Positions 21,562 through 30,289 are shown, counted from the first letter of the stretch. The stretch is 34,256 bases of DNA from Hellea sp. (GCA_014238285.1 JABABK010000020.1:1-34256); one strand, 5' to 3'. Notes: generated from the letters alone by a model not told the origin. Numbers and translations: made by a program.

Positions 21562-23469
21562 ATGGCAACAGCTGTCGATACTGCACATCACGTCGTAAAT
21601 ATGCTACCGTTTAAGATTGCGCTCATTGGCGCATTGGGTATCGGAGCGCAGTGGCTCGCGTGGCGTCTACAAAGACCCGCCATTGTATTAATGGCGATTG
21701 CAGGTTTGATATTTGGCCCGCTGCTTGGTTGGGTCTTATCGCTTGGCCTGCCCGGCCCGGTGGATCATTTCCTCGATATGTTTTGGCTTAACCCCGTTGA
21801 AGACTTCGGCGATGTTTATCGCCCTATGATCGGGATTGCCGTGGCAATCATCCTGTTTGAAGGCGGGATGAATCTCCGCTTTAAAGATTTAGGCGATGCA
21901 ACTCACGCTGTCGGACGCATGGTGTTTATCGCCGCGCCGATTGCTTGGGGCCTTGGAACCTGGGCGGCGCACAAAATTGCAGGATTGCCGCTCGACGTTG
22001 CTGCTATGGTGGGTGGATTGTTCGTGGTGACAGGGCCGACTGTTATTATGCCGCTTTTGCGTCAGGCTCACTTGAAATCACGCCCTGCCAATATTCTTAA
22101 GTGGGAAGGGATCGTCAACGACCCGGTTGGGGCTCTATTCGCCGTTGGCGGTTACGAATTTATCCGCTTCACTATGCAAGAAGCCAATATGACTTTGGTT
22201 TTCGGCAAGCTTATTTTTGCCGCTTTGCTTGGCACAGTGGTTGGTATTATCTCTGGGTATGGCCTCGCTTGGGCTTTCCGAAAGGGACATATTCCTGAAT
22301 ATCTTAAAGCCCCTGTGGTGATGGCTTGGGTTCTAGCGATCTATGTTTTAGCTAACGCCATGGCCGAAGAAACCGGACTACTGGCGGTAACGGCCCTTGG
22401 TATGACCATGGCGAATACGAAATTTGCATCCATGGTGGAAATGCGCCGCTTCAAAGAAACCATTGCTATTATGCTTGTCTCTGGTGTGTTTGTGATTTTG
22501 ACGGCAACATTGACTCCAGCAATTTTGATGAGCTTTATCTCGTTTAAGGTTTTCGGATTTGTCCTTGCGATGATGATATTTGTCCGCCCAATTTCTGTAA
22601 TGATCTCGACCCTTTGGTCAGGTATTTCTTGGCGCGAGAGCCTATTAATTGCCTTCATCGCCCCACGCGGTATAGTCGCTGTGGCCGTTGCAGGCTTGTT
22701 CGCGGCAGAACTCCAAGCCCTTGGCCGTCCTGAAGGCGCGATGTTTGTGACTCTTGCTTTTGCGCTCGTTTTTGCGACAGTTCTATTTGCTGGATTTGCC
22801 ATTGCCCCTTTATCCAAAGCTCTTGGTCTATCCTCTCATAGCGGTGATGGCGTATTGATCGTCGGTGCAAACCCATGGTCCTTGGGTCTTGCAAAAGCCC
22901 TCAAAGATATGGGTATAGGCGTCTTGGTCGCCGATACAAATTGGCGCCGGTTAAGAGGCGCGCGCCTTGAAGGCTTTGCAACATTTTACGGTGAAGTCCT
23001 GTCAGAAAATGCAGACTATCGTCTGGATCACTCCACGTTTAATCACTTAGTCGCAGCTACGCCCAATGATGCTTATAATGCTCTAGTCTGTGTTGAATTT
23101 GCGCCAGAGCTTGGTCGTCACCGGGTTTTCCAAGTGGCCGGGCAAGATAAAGAAGACAATGATAGTGATACCATCGCTTTCACATCTCGGGGACGTACCT
23201 TGTCGTCTCGCGGACGTAGTTTTGACGCCCTTACCCGGGATTGGTGGAGCGGATGGCGCTTTAAGGCGACCAATGTTTCCGAAGAATACCCGATCGCCTC
23301 TTTGTTGGAAGAACGCGGAGATGATGTTGATCTTATGCTCGTCAAAAAAGAGACAGGCCTCGAATTTGTTCAGCCTGGTCAAGGTGGAAAAGTTTCTGGC
23401 GGATTAGTGCTAACCTTTGGGCCGGTCAAAGACCGAACCGAGGCCAAACTCGAAGCAGCTGTTAAATAA
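21562..23469 (+). CDS. CPA1-family cation:proton antiporter with Rossmann/TrkA-N-like tail
   Basis: A 635-aa inner-membrane antiporter exchanging Na+ and/or K+ for protons. About twelve hydrophobic helices fill residues 15-425, with family motifs IAVAIILFEGGMNL, VVTGPTVIMPLLRQ and ILKWEGIVNDPVGA (the acidic ND pair is the expected ion-binding site). The cytoplasmic tail begins GDGVLIVGANPWSLGLAKAL near residue 430, a GxG-type Rossmann start as in TrkA-N/RCK domains, then VLVADTNWRRLRGA and GEVLSENADYRLD. This suggests control by a nucleotide. Which ion is used cannot be told from sequence. AGGAA before the ATG is a short ribosome binding site. Confidence 0.92.
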   Translation: MATAVDTAHHVVNMLPFKIALIGALGIGAQWLAWRLQRPAIVLMAIAGLIFGPLLGWVLSLGLPGPVDHFLDMFWLNPVEDFGDVYRPMIGIAVAIILFEGGMNLRFKDLGDATHAVGRMVFIAAPIAWGLGTWAAHKIAGLPLDVAAMVGGLFVVTGPTVIMPLLRQAHLKSRPANILKWEGIVNDPVGALFAVGGYEFIRFTMQEANMTLVFGKLIFAALLGTVVGIISGYGLAWAFRKGHIPEYLKAPVVMAWVLAIYVLANAMAEETGLLAVTALGMTMANTKFASMVEMRRFKETIAIMLVSGVFVILTATLTPAILMSFISFKVFGFVLAMMIFVRPISVMISTLWSGISWRESLLIAFIAPRGIVAVAVAGLFAAELQALGRPEGAMFVTLAFALVFATVLFAGFAIAPLSKALGLSSHSGDGVLIVGANPWSLGLAKALKDMGIGVLVADTNWRRLRGARLEGFATFYGEVLSENADYRLDHSTFNHLVAATPNDAYNALVCVEFAPELGRHRVFQVAGQDKEDNDSDTIAFTSRGRTLSSRGRSFDALTRDWWSGWRFKATNVSEEYPIASLLEERGDDVDLMLVKKETGLEFVQPGQGGKVSGGLVLTFGPVKDRTEAKLEAAVK

Positions 23470-23506
23470 AGTTATTTTTACGCGGGCTTAATATCTTTGC
23501 CTCATG

Positions 23507-23534
23507 AACAGGGTTAATAGCTATTAACCCTGTT
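23507..23534. promoter_or_regulatory. Perfect 28-bp palindrome just upstream of the PBP start
   Basis: AACAGGGTTAATAG is followed directly by its exact reverse complement, ending 4 nt before the ATG at 23539. As DNA this is an ideal operator for a dimeric regulator; as RNA it would form a hairpin of about 12 bp that covers the place where a ribosome binding site should be, and no Shine-Dalgarno is otherwise visible. It could also terminate antiporter transcription, but no T run follows. Confidence 0.7.
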
Positions 23535-23538
23535 AAAC

Positions 23539-25419
23539 ATGACCCAAATAGAACCCATATGGAAATCCCGGCTGTTAGGGGCTGGCAAAGCTGCTTTGAC
23601 GGTCGGTCTTCTGTCGGGTTATTGGGGGGCTTTGGGTCTTATGACTTATTTTGCCAAGTCGGCAGATAACTTGCCTTCCGTCGAAACGTTTTGGGAAACA
23701 AGCCGTCCGCCAAGCGTTCAAATCATTGATCGCCATGGTAAACACTTGGCCGTCAAAGGCGCCGTGGATGCAAGTCCGGTGAAATTATCCAAGCTCCCTG
23801 AACATGTGGCCAGCGCGGTCATCGCGACAGAAGACAGGCGTTATAATTACCATCCGGGTCTCGATCCTATTGGATTAACCCGCGCGCTCTATAAAAATTG
23901 GCGCGCAGGCTATGTGCGAGAGGGCGGCTCTACTATACCGCAGCAATTAGCCAAGAATGTATTTCTTACGGCGGATAAAACTCTGAAACGTAAATGCCAA
24001 GAAATGATGTTGGCACTTTGGATTGAACGTAGTTTCTCCAAAGAGGAAATTTTAGAAAAATACTTAAACCGCGTTTACTTCGGCGGCGGTAATTGGGGGC
24101 TCGAAGCCGCTAGCCAATATTACTTTGATAAATCTGCGTCTGATATGAACCTGCCGGAAACCGCCATGATTGTCGGGCTGCTCAAAGCGCCGAGCCGATA
24201 TAACCCGCTGGCCAATCAGCGAGGCGCAGAAGCGCGCACAGAAATCATATTGAATTTGATGAAGGCGCAGGGCTTAATCAGTGAGTCTGAGTTAAAAGCG
24301 GCTATATCAAAGCCCATTATTGTCCTTAGGCCCGAGGACCAAAGCAGCGCGCATTATTTTGCAGACTGGATATGGCCAAATATTGAAACTCTAATAGGTA
24401 CCCCGACAGCTGACATAGTCGTCCGAACGACCTTAGATAAATCCATACAAGACTGGGCCGAATGGGCCGCTAGTGAGAATATCAATTCAGACAGAAATGC
24501 CAAAGAAGTCGCGATCGTAACTCTGGCGGGCGATGGTGGTGTCCGGGCTATGGTCGGCGGGGCGTCTTATGCCAGCAGTAAGTTCAACCGCGCCGTACAA
24601 GCCAAGCGTCAACCGGGTTCTGCATTTAAGCCTTTTGTCTATTTGGCGGCCTTTAATGCTGGTCTATCGCCTTGGGATAAACGCATTGATGAGTCGGTTG
24701 AAATCGGAGATTGGGAGCCGAGAAATTTCACGGAAAAATTCAGAGGTGAAATGACGTTAGAAACGGCTTTGGCTCTTTCAATCAATACGGTTGCCGTAAA
24801 ACTATCTGAAGAAATCGGCCGCGAACGGGTTGTTGAAACGGCGGCCAGCCTAGGACTTCCAGATTTGAAACCCCTGCGAAGCTTGCCACTTGGGGCGCAG
24901 CTAACGACGCCGCTGGAATTAACGGCAGCTTACTTGCCCTTTGCCAATTGGGGGGACCGGGTCGCGCCCTATGGTATTATGTCGATTTCAACGGCTGAAG
25001 GCACGCCGCTTTATATTCATATGCCGCCGCCTCGGGAGCGCGTTGTTAGCTCCGCGGGTCTACGTCACATCAATAGGGTTTTGAAAACCACTGTTGATCG
25101 CGGCACAGGTAGGCGGGCTCGCATAGATGGCCGAGATGTGGCAGGTAAAACAGGTACGACTAATGATTACCGTGATGCTTGGTTCATGGGCTATGTTCCC
25201 GATATGGTCACAGGCGTATGGGTCGGCGCGGACGACAATACACCCATGTTGCGCGTGACCGGCGGATCAATACCCGCGCAAATTTGGAAAGACATGATGG
25301 ACGAAGTCGTCAAGCCGCTCCCCAACCGGAAACTACCAGTGTCCAAACCGCCACTACGGGCTGAAACAGATGATAATTTAGGTGTGTTATTAAATTCTAT
25401 TGAGACGTCACTGGATTGA
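23539..25419 (+). CDS. Bifunctional class A penicillin-binding protein
   Basis: A 626-aa cell-wall synthase with glycosyltransferase and transpeptidase activity, anchored by a single N-terminal helix (about 15-37) and acting in the periplasm. The GT51 domain (about 60-240) has catalytic Glu98 in AVIATEDRRYNYHPG, EGGSTIPQQLAKN and the KRKCQEMMLALWIER segment. The transpeptidase has S361AFK364 (QPGSAFKPF), SIN at 414-416 and KTG at 537-539 (AGKTGTTNDYRDAW). It is shorter than PBP1a (about 800 aa) and lacks the OB insert, closer to PBP1c/2d-type or other short alphaproteobacterial enzymes. No C-terminal BiPBP_C domain is seen. Confidence 0.94.
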   Translation: MTQIEPIWKSRLLGAGKAALTVGLLSGYWGALGLMTYFAKSADNLPSVETFWETSRPPSVQIIDRHGKHLAVKGAVDASPVKLSKLPEHVASAVIATEDRRYNYHPGLDPIGLTRALYKNWRAGYVREGGSTIPQQLAKNVFLTADKTLKRKCQEMMLALWIERSFSKEEILEKYLNRVYFGGGNWGLEAASQYYFDKSASDMNLPETAMIVGLLKAPSRYNPLANQRGAEARTEIILNLMKAQGLISESELKAAISKPIIVLRPEDQSSAHYFADWIWPNIETLIGTPTADIVVRTTLDKSIQDWAEWAASENINSDRNAKEVAIVTLAGDGGVRAMVGGASYASSKFNRAVQAKRQPGSAFKPFVYLAAFNAGLSPWDKRIDESVEIGDWEPRNFTEKFRGEMTLETALALSINTVAVKLSEEIGRERVVETAASLGLPDLKPLRSLPLGAQLTTPLELTAAYLPFANWGDRVAPYGIMSISTAEGTPLYIHMPPPRERVVSSAGLRHINRVLKTTVDRGTGRRARIDGRDVAGKTGTTNDYRDAWFMGYVPDMVTGVWVGADDNTPMLRVTGGSIPAQIWKDMMDEVVKPLPNRKLPVSKPPLRAETDDNLGVLLNSIETSLD

Positions 25420-25431
25420 AGCATCCTAATG

Positions 25432-25509
25432 AGTCCGTTCCTACTGGCGTAGGCCGGTATCTCTCAAAGGGTTGAGAGGGGACTCTGGATCAAGTCCAGA
25501 GTGAGCGGT
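25432..25509. repeat. Palindromic intergenic repeat, copy 1
   Basis: The 94-bp gap between the convergent PBP and lipoprotein genes is nearly filled by three hairpins: CCTAC/GTAGG (25440-25453), CTCTCAA/TTGAGAG (25461-25477) and ACTCTGGA/TCCAGAGT (25482-25502). The CTGGATCAAGTCCAG core is a common alphaproteobacterial intergenic repeat motif. The TGTCAT-type ends seen in the other copies are degenerate here. It may serve as a bidirectional terminator. Confidence 0.6.
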
Positions 25510-25518
25510 TGAAGAGAC

Positions 25519-25989
25519 TTAGTCGACGGTTACAGTGTCATCTAAAACGATCTTCACGCCGCGAGCTTTTATCAGGCACGCCGCATCAACGATTGCAAAT
25601 GTGTCTTGATAATCGGCTACGATTGTTCGTATCGTTTTTGGGTTATCTTTTGGACTGGTTTTAACCGTAACACGAGAAACCCCTGTGATGGCCTCATTAT
25701 CGTTTGAAAGCTCAGTACTTCCCATCTTATGTTGCCACGTCGCACTTTCATGAGAACCCGCATGCCTCGCGGAAAGTGCATCCCGACCTGTCACTGTATT
25801 TGAGCCTAAAGTAAAAGATCCGTCTGGCGTGAAGAGATTAGCATATAGGTCAGCCGTTTCCGGATTATCGCGATATTTTGCGTAATCGGAAATGGTCGTC
25901 TCGCAGAGTTTTATGAGAGTCGATTTTTGAGTGCAGGCGATCAGTATTAGTATAGAAACCACTGCCGCTAATTTTAAATCAATTTTCAC
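25519..25989 (-). CDS. NTF2/SnoaL-like lipoprotein
   Basis: A 156-aa protein with a lipoprotein signal: hydrophobic KLAAVVSILILIAC, lipobox L-I-A-C with lipidated Cys19. The mature part looks like a SnoaL/NTF2-like cone fold (YAKYRDNPETADLYANLFTP; DGSFTLGSNTVTGRDALSAR; a His-containing segment, then strands ending the domain). Such folds bind small hydrophobic ligands or act as isomerases, but no catalytic assignment is possible. It follows the epimerase-monooxygenase gene by 18 nt on the same strand, so the two are probably one operon, perhaps handling a common small molecule. Confidence 0.75.
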   Translation of the reverse strand: MKIDLKLAAVVSILILIACTQKSTLIKLCETTISDYAKYRDNPETADLYANLFTPDGSFTLGSNTVTGRDALSARHAGSHESATWQHKMGSTELSNDNEAITGVSRVTVKTSPKDNPKTIRTIVADYQDTFAIVDAACLIKARGVKIVLDDTVTVD

Positions 25990-26007
25990 TCTAGACTCCT
26001 TTGGTCT

Positions 26008-27210
26008 TTATGCCTTCGACACTGTATAAAATCGCTCAACATTAGCAGAAGCTTTGACCCAGTCTGTGCCTTGCATCCGTTTTTTATGGGTCCGAAAATC
26101 CGCTTCGGATTTGAACGCTTCAAAGACATGGAATTTGTATTTGTCTTTGAGGTCTTGAAAGACGTTAAAGCGCAGACATCCGGGTTCTCCTATAGTGGCT
26201 TTTTTGTGCCCGGGCAGTTCTCGGCGAACCGCTTCCAGATCCGCATCAGACACTATAACATGGCCTGCCAATAAAAAGGCTTCTGGCCCGAAATTAGCTT
26301 TGCGGTATATATCGCACAGGCCATCCCTGTAGGAGGTGTGCTGTGGTTTCCAGTCGAGGTCTTTTTTGGCCCGCGAATTATCGATCCGCTTGGTTTCTAG
26401 ATAGAAGCTGCGCGCCATAGGGGTCAATTCAGCTTCCGTAAAGTCAATGTGCGGTGGGCGCGGTTCGCCAATAAGGTCTGCGGCAAAATCTAAGACATCT
26501 TGAGGCGGGGCGGGGTTTCCATCTGATATATTATAAACCTGACCCGCATCTGGCTTGTCTATGGATGCCATGACCGCGGAGGCAATATCATTAACGTGGA
26601 TACGGTTAACGATATGACCCGGCTTAATCACCGAGCGGACTTGACCTGATCGAATTCGGCTAAAGGCGTTTCGAGCTTGTCCGAGTATGTTGGGGCCGTA
26701 AATACCTGACAGCCTAAACACATGGACGGGTAGGCCGGATTCTAACCAGGCGAGCTCTGCCATTATCCGGTTCTTGCCCCGCTTTGTGGCCGGATATAGC
26801 AGCTCATCCTCAAATGCCCATTTGCCTTGTCGGTCACCATAGACGGATGTTGCGGATAAATATCCGGTCCATTCACAGTTGGCCGCTAACTTAGCAATAT
26901 TCGGAATAGCTGAAATAACTTGATCCGTTCCGTCATCAGCAGGGGGGACGGAAGACAGAATAATATTGGCGGATGTTATGGTTTTTTTTAGGTCGCGATC
27001 AACATGGCCGGTAAAGGCGATAACCTTGACGCCGGTTTTGTTTGATAACCGATCCGCTTTTTCTTGGGACCGTACCGTTGCGATAATGTCATATCCGGCT
27101 GACTGCAGTTGTGGGAGCAGGGCTTTGGCAGAATATCCAAGGCCAAATAGAAGCGCGACCGGGCGATTTTCCGATCTGCTTTCTGTCTGTCTTTTAACAG
27201 TTCTAGCCAT
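26008..27210 (-). CDS. NAD(P)-dependent epimerase/dehydratase (YeeZ-like) fused to an ABM monooxygenase-like domain
   Basis: A 400-aa fusion. Residues about 17-290 form an extended SDR-like domain: GLGYSAKALL nucleotide loop, VIAFTGHVDRDLKKTI, a YLSATSVYGDRQG segment, RLSGIYGPNILGQARNAF and RIHVNDIASAVMASI. This resembles YeeZ-type SDRs without a strong YxxxK. Residues about 310-395 form an antibiotic biosynthesis monooxygenase (ABM) ferredoxin-like domain: AGHVIVSDADLEAVRRELPG, EPGCLRFNVFQDLKDKYKFH and VFEAFKSEADFRTHKKRM. The start chosen is ATG 27210; the frame stays open to 27351 but that would run antisense into the divergent TPR gene. Only 34 bp separate the two starts. The substrate is unknown. 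Confidence 0.85.
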   Translation of the reverse strand: MARTVKRQTESRSENRPVALLFGLGYSAKALLPQLQSAGYDIIATVRSQEKADRLSNKTGVKVIAFTGHVDRDLKKTITSANIILSSVPPADDGTDQVISAIPNIAKLAANCEWTGYLSATSVYGDRQGKWAFEDELLYPATKRGKNRIMAELAWLESGLPVHVFRLSGIYGPNILGQARNAFSRIRSGQVRSVIKPGHIVNRIHVNDIASAVMASIDKPDAGQVYNISDGNPAPPQDVLDFAADLIGEPRPPHIDFTEAELTPMARSFYLETKRIDNSRAKKDLDWKPQHTSYRDGLCDIYRKANFGPEAFLLAGHVIVSDADLEAVRRELPGHKKATIGEPGCLRFNVFQDLKDKYKFHVFEAFKSEADFRTHKKRMQGTDWVKASANVERFYTVSKA

Positions 27211-27244
27211 TGCCGCCTGTGATCCTCGCGCGTAGAAGGCGCTT

Positions 27245-27967
27245 ATGAAAAACTTACTCCTAACCGGATTCACCTCACTTGCAATGGGCTTTACCGTATC
27301 CACTGCGGCTATGGCTGGCGAAACCACCAATAGCTTTGACGAAAAGCACAAAACTTGCCTTGAGCAAATCGCGATTGATGCTGATATTGCCTATGAAGAC
27401 GCCATGGCATGGCGCGGCGATGGCGGCGGCAGGCGGGCGCGCCACTGCGAAGCTATGGCGTTATTTGCGTTAGGTCATAAAGAAGAAGCCGCCCATCGTT
27501 TGGATCAGCTTGGCGAAATGGTCGGTGTTATTAGCCCTGCCATGCGCAAAACCTATTATCTAGAGGCCGCGAATTTTTGGCTTATGTCGGAAGAAACCGG
27601 TAAAGCTTATGCCTCAGCGTCAGCTGGCCTTGATATAGATCGAGAAGATACCGGGCTGAGGATTGCCAGGGCGCGGGTTTATGCGCTTTTAGACCGATAT
27701 GCGGACTCCGAAACAGATTTGACATCGGCTTTAGTCTTTGATGCCAATAATGCGGCTGCGCTTAGGTATAGGGCAGATGCTCGGTTGAAGCTGGATAAGT
27801 TAGCCCTCGCTAAATCTGATATTGACCGCTCTATGATGGCTGACCCGACCAGCATCGAAACGGCTTTGGTTAGAGGCCATATCATCGAGGCGCAACGCCT
27901 GCGTCGCCAAACGCCAGTGGCCGAGCCAATTGCTGCGCCAATAGATGCACCTGTAATTACCGAATAG
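27245..27967 (+). CDS. Exported TPR-repeat protein
   Basis: A 240-aa protein with a signal peptide (about 1-24, cleavage after AAMA) and at least three to four helical TPR units from about residue 65 to 215 (YYLEAANFWLMSEETGKAYA; ARVYALLDRYADSETDLTSA; ALRYRADARLKLDKLALAKS). TPRs bind proteins or peptides; here in the periplasm, partner unknown. The N-terminal part carries two cysteines (TCLEQ, RHCEAM) that could pair. AGAAGG at 27234-27239 is the ribosome binding site. The last 20 residues are Pro/Ala-rich. Confidence 0.85.
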   Translation: MKNLLLTGFTSLAMGFTVSTAAMAGETTNSFDEKHKTCLEQIAIDADIAYEDAMAWRGDGGGRRARHCEAMALFALGHKEEAAHRLDQLGEMVGVISPAMRKTYYLEAANFWLMSEETGKAYASASAGLDIDREDTGLRIARARVYALLDRYADSETDLTSALVFDANNAAALRYRADARLKLDKLALAKSDIDRSMMADPTSIETALVRGHIIEAQRLRRQTPVAEPIAAPIDAPVITE

Positions 27968-28037
27968 AAACCATTCAGACTTGGCTCTGGTCACGGTTTC
28001 AAGTTTGAAATAGTTTGAGCCATAAAAGGAGCTTACC

Positions 28038-28421
28038 ATGATTTCATATACAACCGTTGGATCAAATGATCTGAAAAAGTCGACGGCGTTTTATGATGCT
28101 GTTTTTAGTGAAATCGGCATTGGTCAATTATGGGCGATGGATACTTTTGTGGGTTATGGTCCTTCTATGGATCAGCCTATGTTTGCGGTTTGTAAGCCCC
28201 ATGACGGAAAAGCTGCGACTGTGGGTAACGGCACAATGATTGCGCTGGCCTGTCCAAATAAAGAAGCCGTGCACAAACTTTACGACAAAGCCATAGAGCT
28301 TGGCGCCCAGTGTGAAGGTCCCGCTGGCCCGCGCGGCGAGTCCGGGTTCTATTGCGGATATTTCCGTGACCCTGATGGGAATAAGATCAACGCCTTTGCG
28401 ATGGTTAGCCCTGAGGCATAG
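28038..28421 (+). CDS. VOC-family (glyoxalase/bleomycin resistance-like) protein
   Basis: A 127-aa single-copy VOC fold: N-terminal strand ISYTTVGSNDLKKSTAFYDA, middle MIALACPNKEAVHKLYDKAI, and the closing strand FYCGYFRDPDGNKINAFAMV. Proteins of this size act as metal-dependent lyases, dioxygenases or drug-binding proteins; the substrate cannot be deduced. An AAAGGAG ribosome binding site lies 6 nt before the ATG. Confidence 0.9.
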   Translation: MISYTTVGSNDLKKSTAFYDAVFSEIGIGQLWAMDTFVGYGPSMDQPMFAVCKPHDGKAATVGNGTMIALACPNKEAVHKLYDKAIELGAQCEGPAGPRGESGFYCGYFRDPDGNKINAFAMVSPEA

Positions 28422-28428
28422 AACTACT

Positions 28429-28464
28429 GTCATTTCGGTTCGCTATGGCGCTCCCGCAATGACA
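28429..28464. repeat. Palindromic intergenic repeat, copy 2 (short)
   Basis: TGTCATT (28429-28435) and AATGACA (28458-28464) are perfect inverted arms around a short GC-rich centre. It lies between the convergent VOC and MFS genes, 7 nt after one stop and 4 nt before the other, so it may serve both as a terminator. It shares its ends with the copies at 29741 and 32223. Confidence 0.6.
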
Positions 28465-28468
28465 ATTA

Positions 28469-29686
28469 CTAATGATCTAGTTTCCGGGCCTTTCTAAGAT
28501 CTGGAAATAATATGCCTGTCAGCGCCGCTACGCCCATGGCGGCAACACCCCCGGCGACAACCGTAAAGATAGCGCCCCATTTAGCTGCCATAAACCCGGC
28601 GCGGGCTTCACCCAGTTCATTAGAAGCCCCGAGAAAGATCGAGTTTACAGCATTGACCCGACCCCGTACTTCATCTGGCGTCCAGAGCTGCAATAGAATT
28701 TCCCGGATGACTACACTGATCATATCAAAAGCCCCGACCAGAGCGAGTGCGAGGATAGATAGCCAGGCAAGTTTAGAGGCCCCGAACACGGCGGTCGCTG
28801 CGCCAAACAGAGCGACTGAAATTAAAAGGATAATTCCCGCGTGATCTTTGATCGGAAAGCGCGTCATAAAGATAACGGTCAATATAGCGCCAATGCCGGG
28901 GGCAGCCCGTAGAAAGCCATTGCCGATTGCGCCGATTTCCAAAACATCTGTGGCGTAAATCGGTAAGAGCGCGACCGCGCCGCCGAGAAGTACGGCAAAC
29001 AAGTCCAGTGTTATCGCCCCAAACACAATCTTGGTTTTCCAGATATATGAAAACCCGCCTAAAAGTGTTTTGAGATTGGTTGGTTCTTTTAAAATCTTTT
29101 GGACAGGCTTGGGAATCGACAAGATCATAAATGACGAAATGATCAGAGCCCCAACCGCTATGCCATAAGCTATGGGCGGATAGATAAAATATAATACACC
29201 CGCAATGGCGGGACCTAATATATGGGCGAGTTGCCAGGAAGAAGTGATCCAGCTGATGGCGTTGGCAAAATCTTCTTTGGGAACAATATTCACGGCAAGA
29301 GAGGCCGATGCGGGTGAGTGAAAAGCCCGCCCGACACCGACAAGTGTCAAAACTCCCAAAACCCAAACTGGGTTAAAACTCCCGAGTGCGGCCATAGCAG
29401 ATATCAAGGCCGCGCAAATGCCTAGCAATATAATCGCGCTGGCCATAACATTGCGGCGGCTAAATCTGTCAGAGGCTATACCTGTGACAACCACTAGCAA
29501 AAGTCCTGGCAGGAACTGAACCAGTCCTATCCAGCCAAGCCAGATTGGGTTGCGGGTTTCTTCCCAGATTTGGTAAGCCACGGCTGTCGATAATATTTGA
29601 ATGGCTGACGCTGTTAAAAATCGCGATGCAAAATACCGACGATAGCTTTTATGGCGAAAGGCCGCGAATTGATCTTGCGATGACAT
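28469..29686 (-). CDS. MFS exporter, EntS/MFS_3-like
   Basis: A 405-aa inner-membrane protein with about 11-12 hydrophobic helices. The loop GIASDRFSRRNVMA between helices 2 and 3 is the MFS motif A, and GVGRAFHSPASASLAVNIVP resembles the EntS/enterobactin-exporter group (MFS_3), as does the later LWTPDEVRGRVNAVNSIFLG. The substrate cannot be predicted. It stands alone, with repeats on both sides. Confidence 0.9.
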   Translation of the reverse strand: MSSQDQFAAFRHKSYRRYFASRFLTASAIQILSTAVAYQIWEETRNPIWLGWIGLVQFLPGLLLVVVTGIASDRFSRRNVMASAIILLGICAALISAMAALGSFNPVWVLGVLTLVGVGRAFHSPASASLAVNIVPKEDFANAISWITSSWQLAHILGPAIAGVLYFIYPPIAYGIAVGALIISSFMILSIPKPVQKILKEPTNLKTLLGGFSYIWKTKIVFGAITLDLFAVLLGGAVALLPIYATDVLEIGAIGNGFLRAAPGIGAILTVIFMTRFPIKDHAGIILLISVALFGAATAVFGASKLAWLSILALALVGAFDMISVVIREILLQLWTPDEVRGRVNAVNSIFLGASNELGEARAGFMAAKWGAIFTVVAGGVAAMGVAALTGILFPDLRKARKLDH

Positions 29687-29740
29687 AATTCGTGATGATG
29701 TTGCGCTGGTTTAAGGTCAAGTGGAAATGATTACAAAATT

Positions 29741-29817
29741 TGTCATCCCGCACTTGATGCGGGACCTTAAATGCTGACGGACATATTTTAGGTCCCGGCT
29801 CGGGAGCCGGAATGACA
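29741..29817. repeat. Palindromic intergenic repeat, copy 3
   Basis: A 77-bp unit bounded by TGTCATCCC and GGAATGACA (one mismatch). Inside are two hairpins, TCCCGCA/TGCGGGA (29746-29764) and CCGGCT/AGCCGG (29796-29811), and a GGACC/GGTCC pair that closes the middle. The whole can fold as a small branched structure. This TGTCATCCCGC...CGGAATGACA pattern is widespread in alphaproteobacterial intergenic regions. It lies between two minus-strand genes. Confidence 0.75.
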
Positions 29818-29833
29818 GGTTGTTTATCTCTGT

Positions 29834-30289
29834 TTATGTCGCCGGATAAACAAAGGATTGCTTCACCTTGCCAAAGGCCACGCTGCTATCAATGGAGGCG
29901 ACGGCGGGAATACGTTGCAGGCGTCGGCGGATCAGGCTTTCATAATGGTCAAAGTCGCGTACAATAACCCGGAGAAGATAATCTGAATCGCCGGTGATTA
30001 AGAAACAGTCCTGTATCTCGTCAATGAGCCTGATTTGTTTTTCAAAATTTTGAATCGCTTCTTCGGCGTGATTGCCCAGTTTGATCCGCAAAAAAATCGT
30101 CACCGGGAGGCCGTATTTTTTCTGATCCACGACCGCCGTATATCCGGTGATAAAGCCCTCTTTTTCAAGGGCTTTGAGCCGCTTAAGGCAGGGCGAAGGG
30201 GATAGGCCCACACGGTCCGAAAGGGCTTGATTGGATAGACGTCCTTCCTGCTGTAAAACTTTGATAATATTCCGATCTATAGTGTCCAT
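29834..30289 (-). CDS. Lrp/AsnC-family transcriptional regulator
   Basis: A 151-aa regulator with an N-terminal winged HTH (TIDRNIIKVLQQEGRLSNQA; LSDRVGLSPSPCLKRLKALE, about residues 3-45) and a C-terminal RAM/AsnC ligand-binding ferredoxin fold (IQDCFLITGDSDYLLRVIVR; ending SSVAFGKVKQSFVYP). It is divergent from the PLP enzyme gene across 106 bp, so it most likely controls that gene in response to an amino acid. The AT-rich dyad at 30342-30356 is a suitable site. Confidence 0.95.
   Translation of the reverse strand: MDTIDRNIIKVLQQEGRLSNQALSDRVGLSPSPCLKRLKALEKEGFITGYTAVVDQKKYGLPVTIFLRIKLGNHAEEAIQNFEKQIRLIDEIQDCFLITGDSDYLLRVIVRDFDHYESLIRRRLQRIPAVASIDSSVAFGKVKQSFVYPAT

Noticed and set aside
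27211-27351. 47-residue N-terminal extension of the epimerase fusion
   Set aside because: It would lie antisense to the signal peptide of the TPR gene and lacks family similarity; ATG at 27210 directly precedes the expected domain start.
28512-28844. 110-codon plus-strand ORF opposite the MFS gene
   Set aside because: Shadow of the exporter's Ala/Gly-rich membrane codons; the protein would be low-complexity Ala/Thr/Pro without domain features.
29741-29817. Possible tRNA, because the 77-bp repeat folds into a branched structure
   Set aside because: No anticodon arm, T-loop GTTC motif or CCA-type acceptor end; similar ends occur in the other intergenic repeats.
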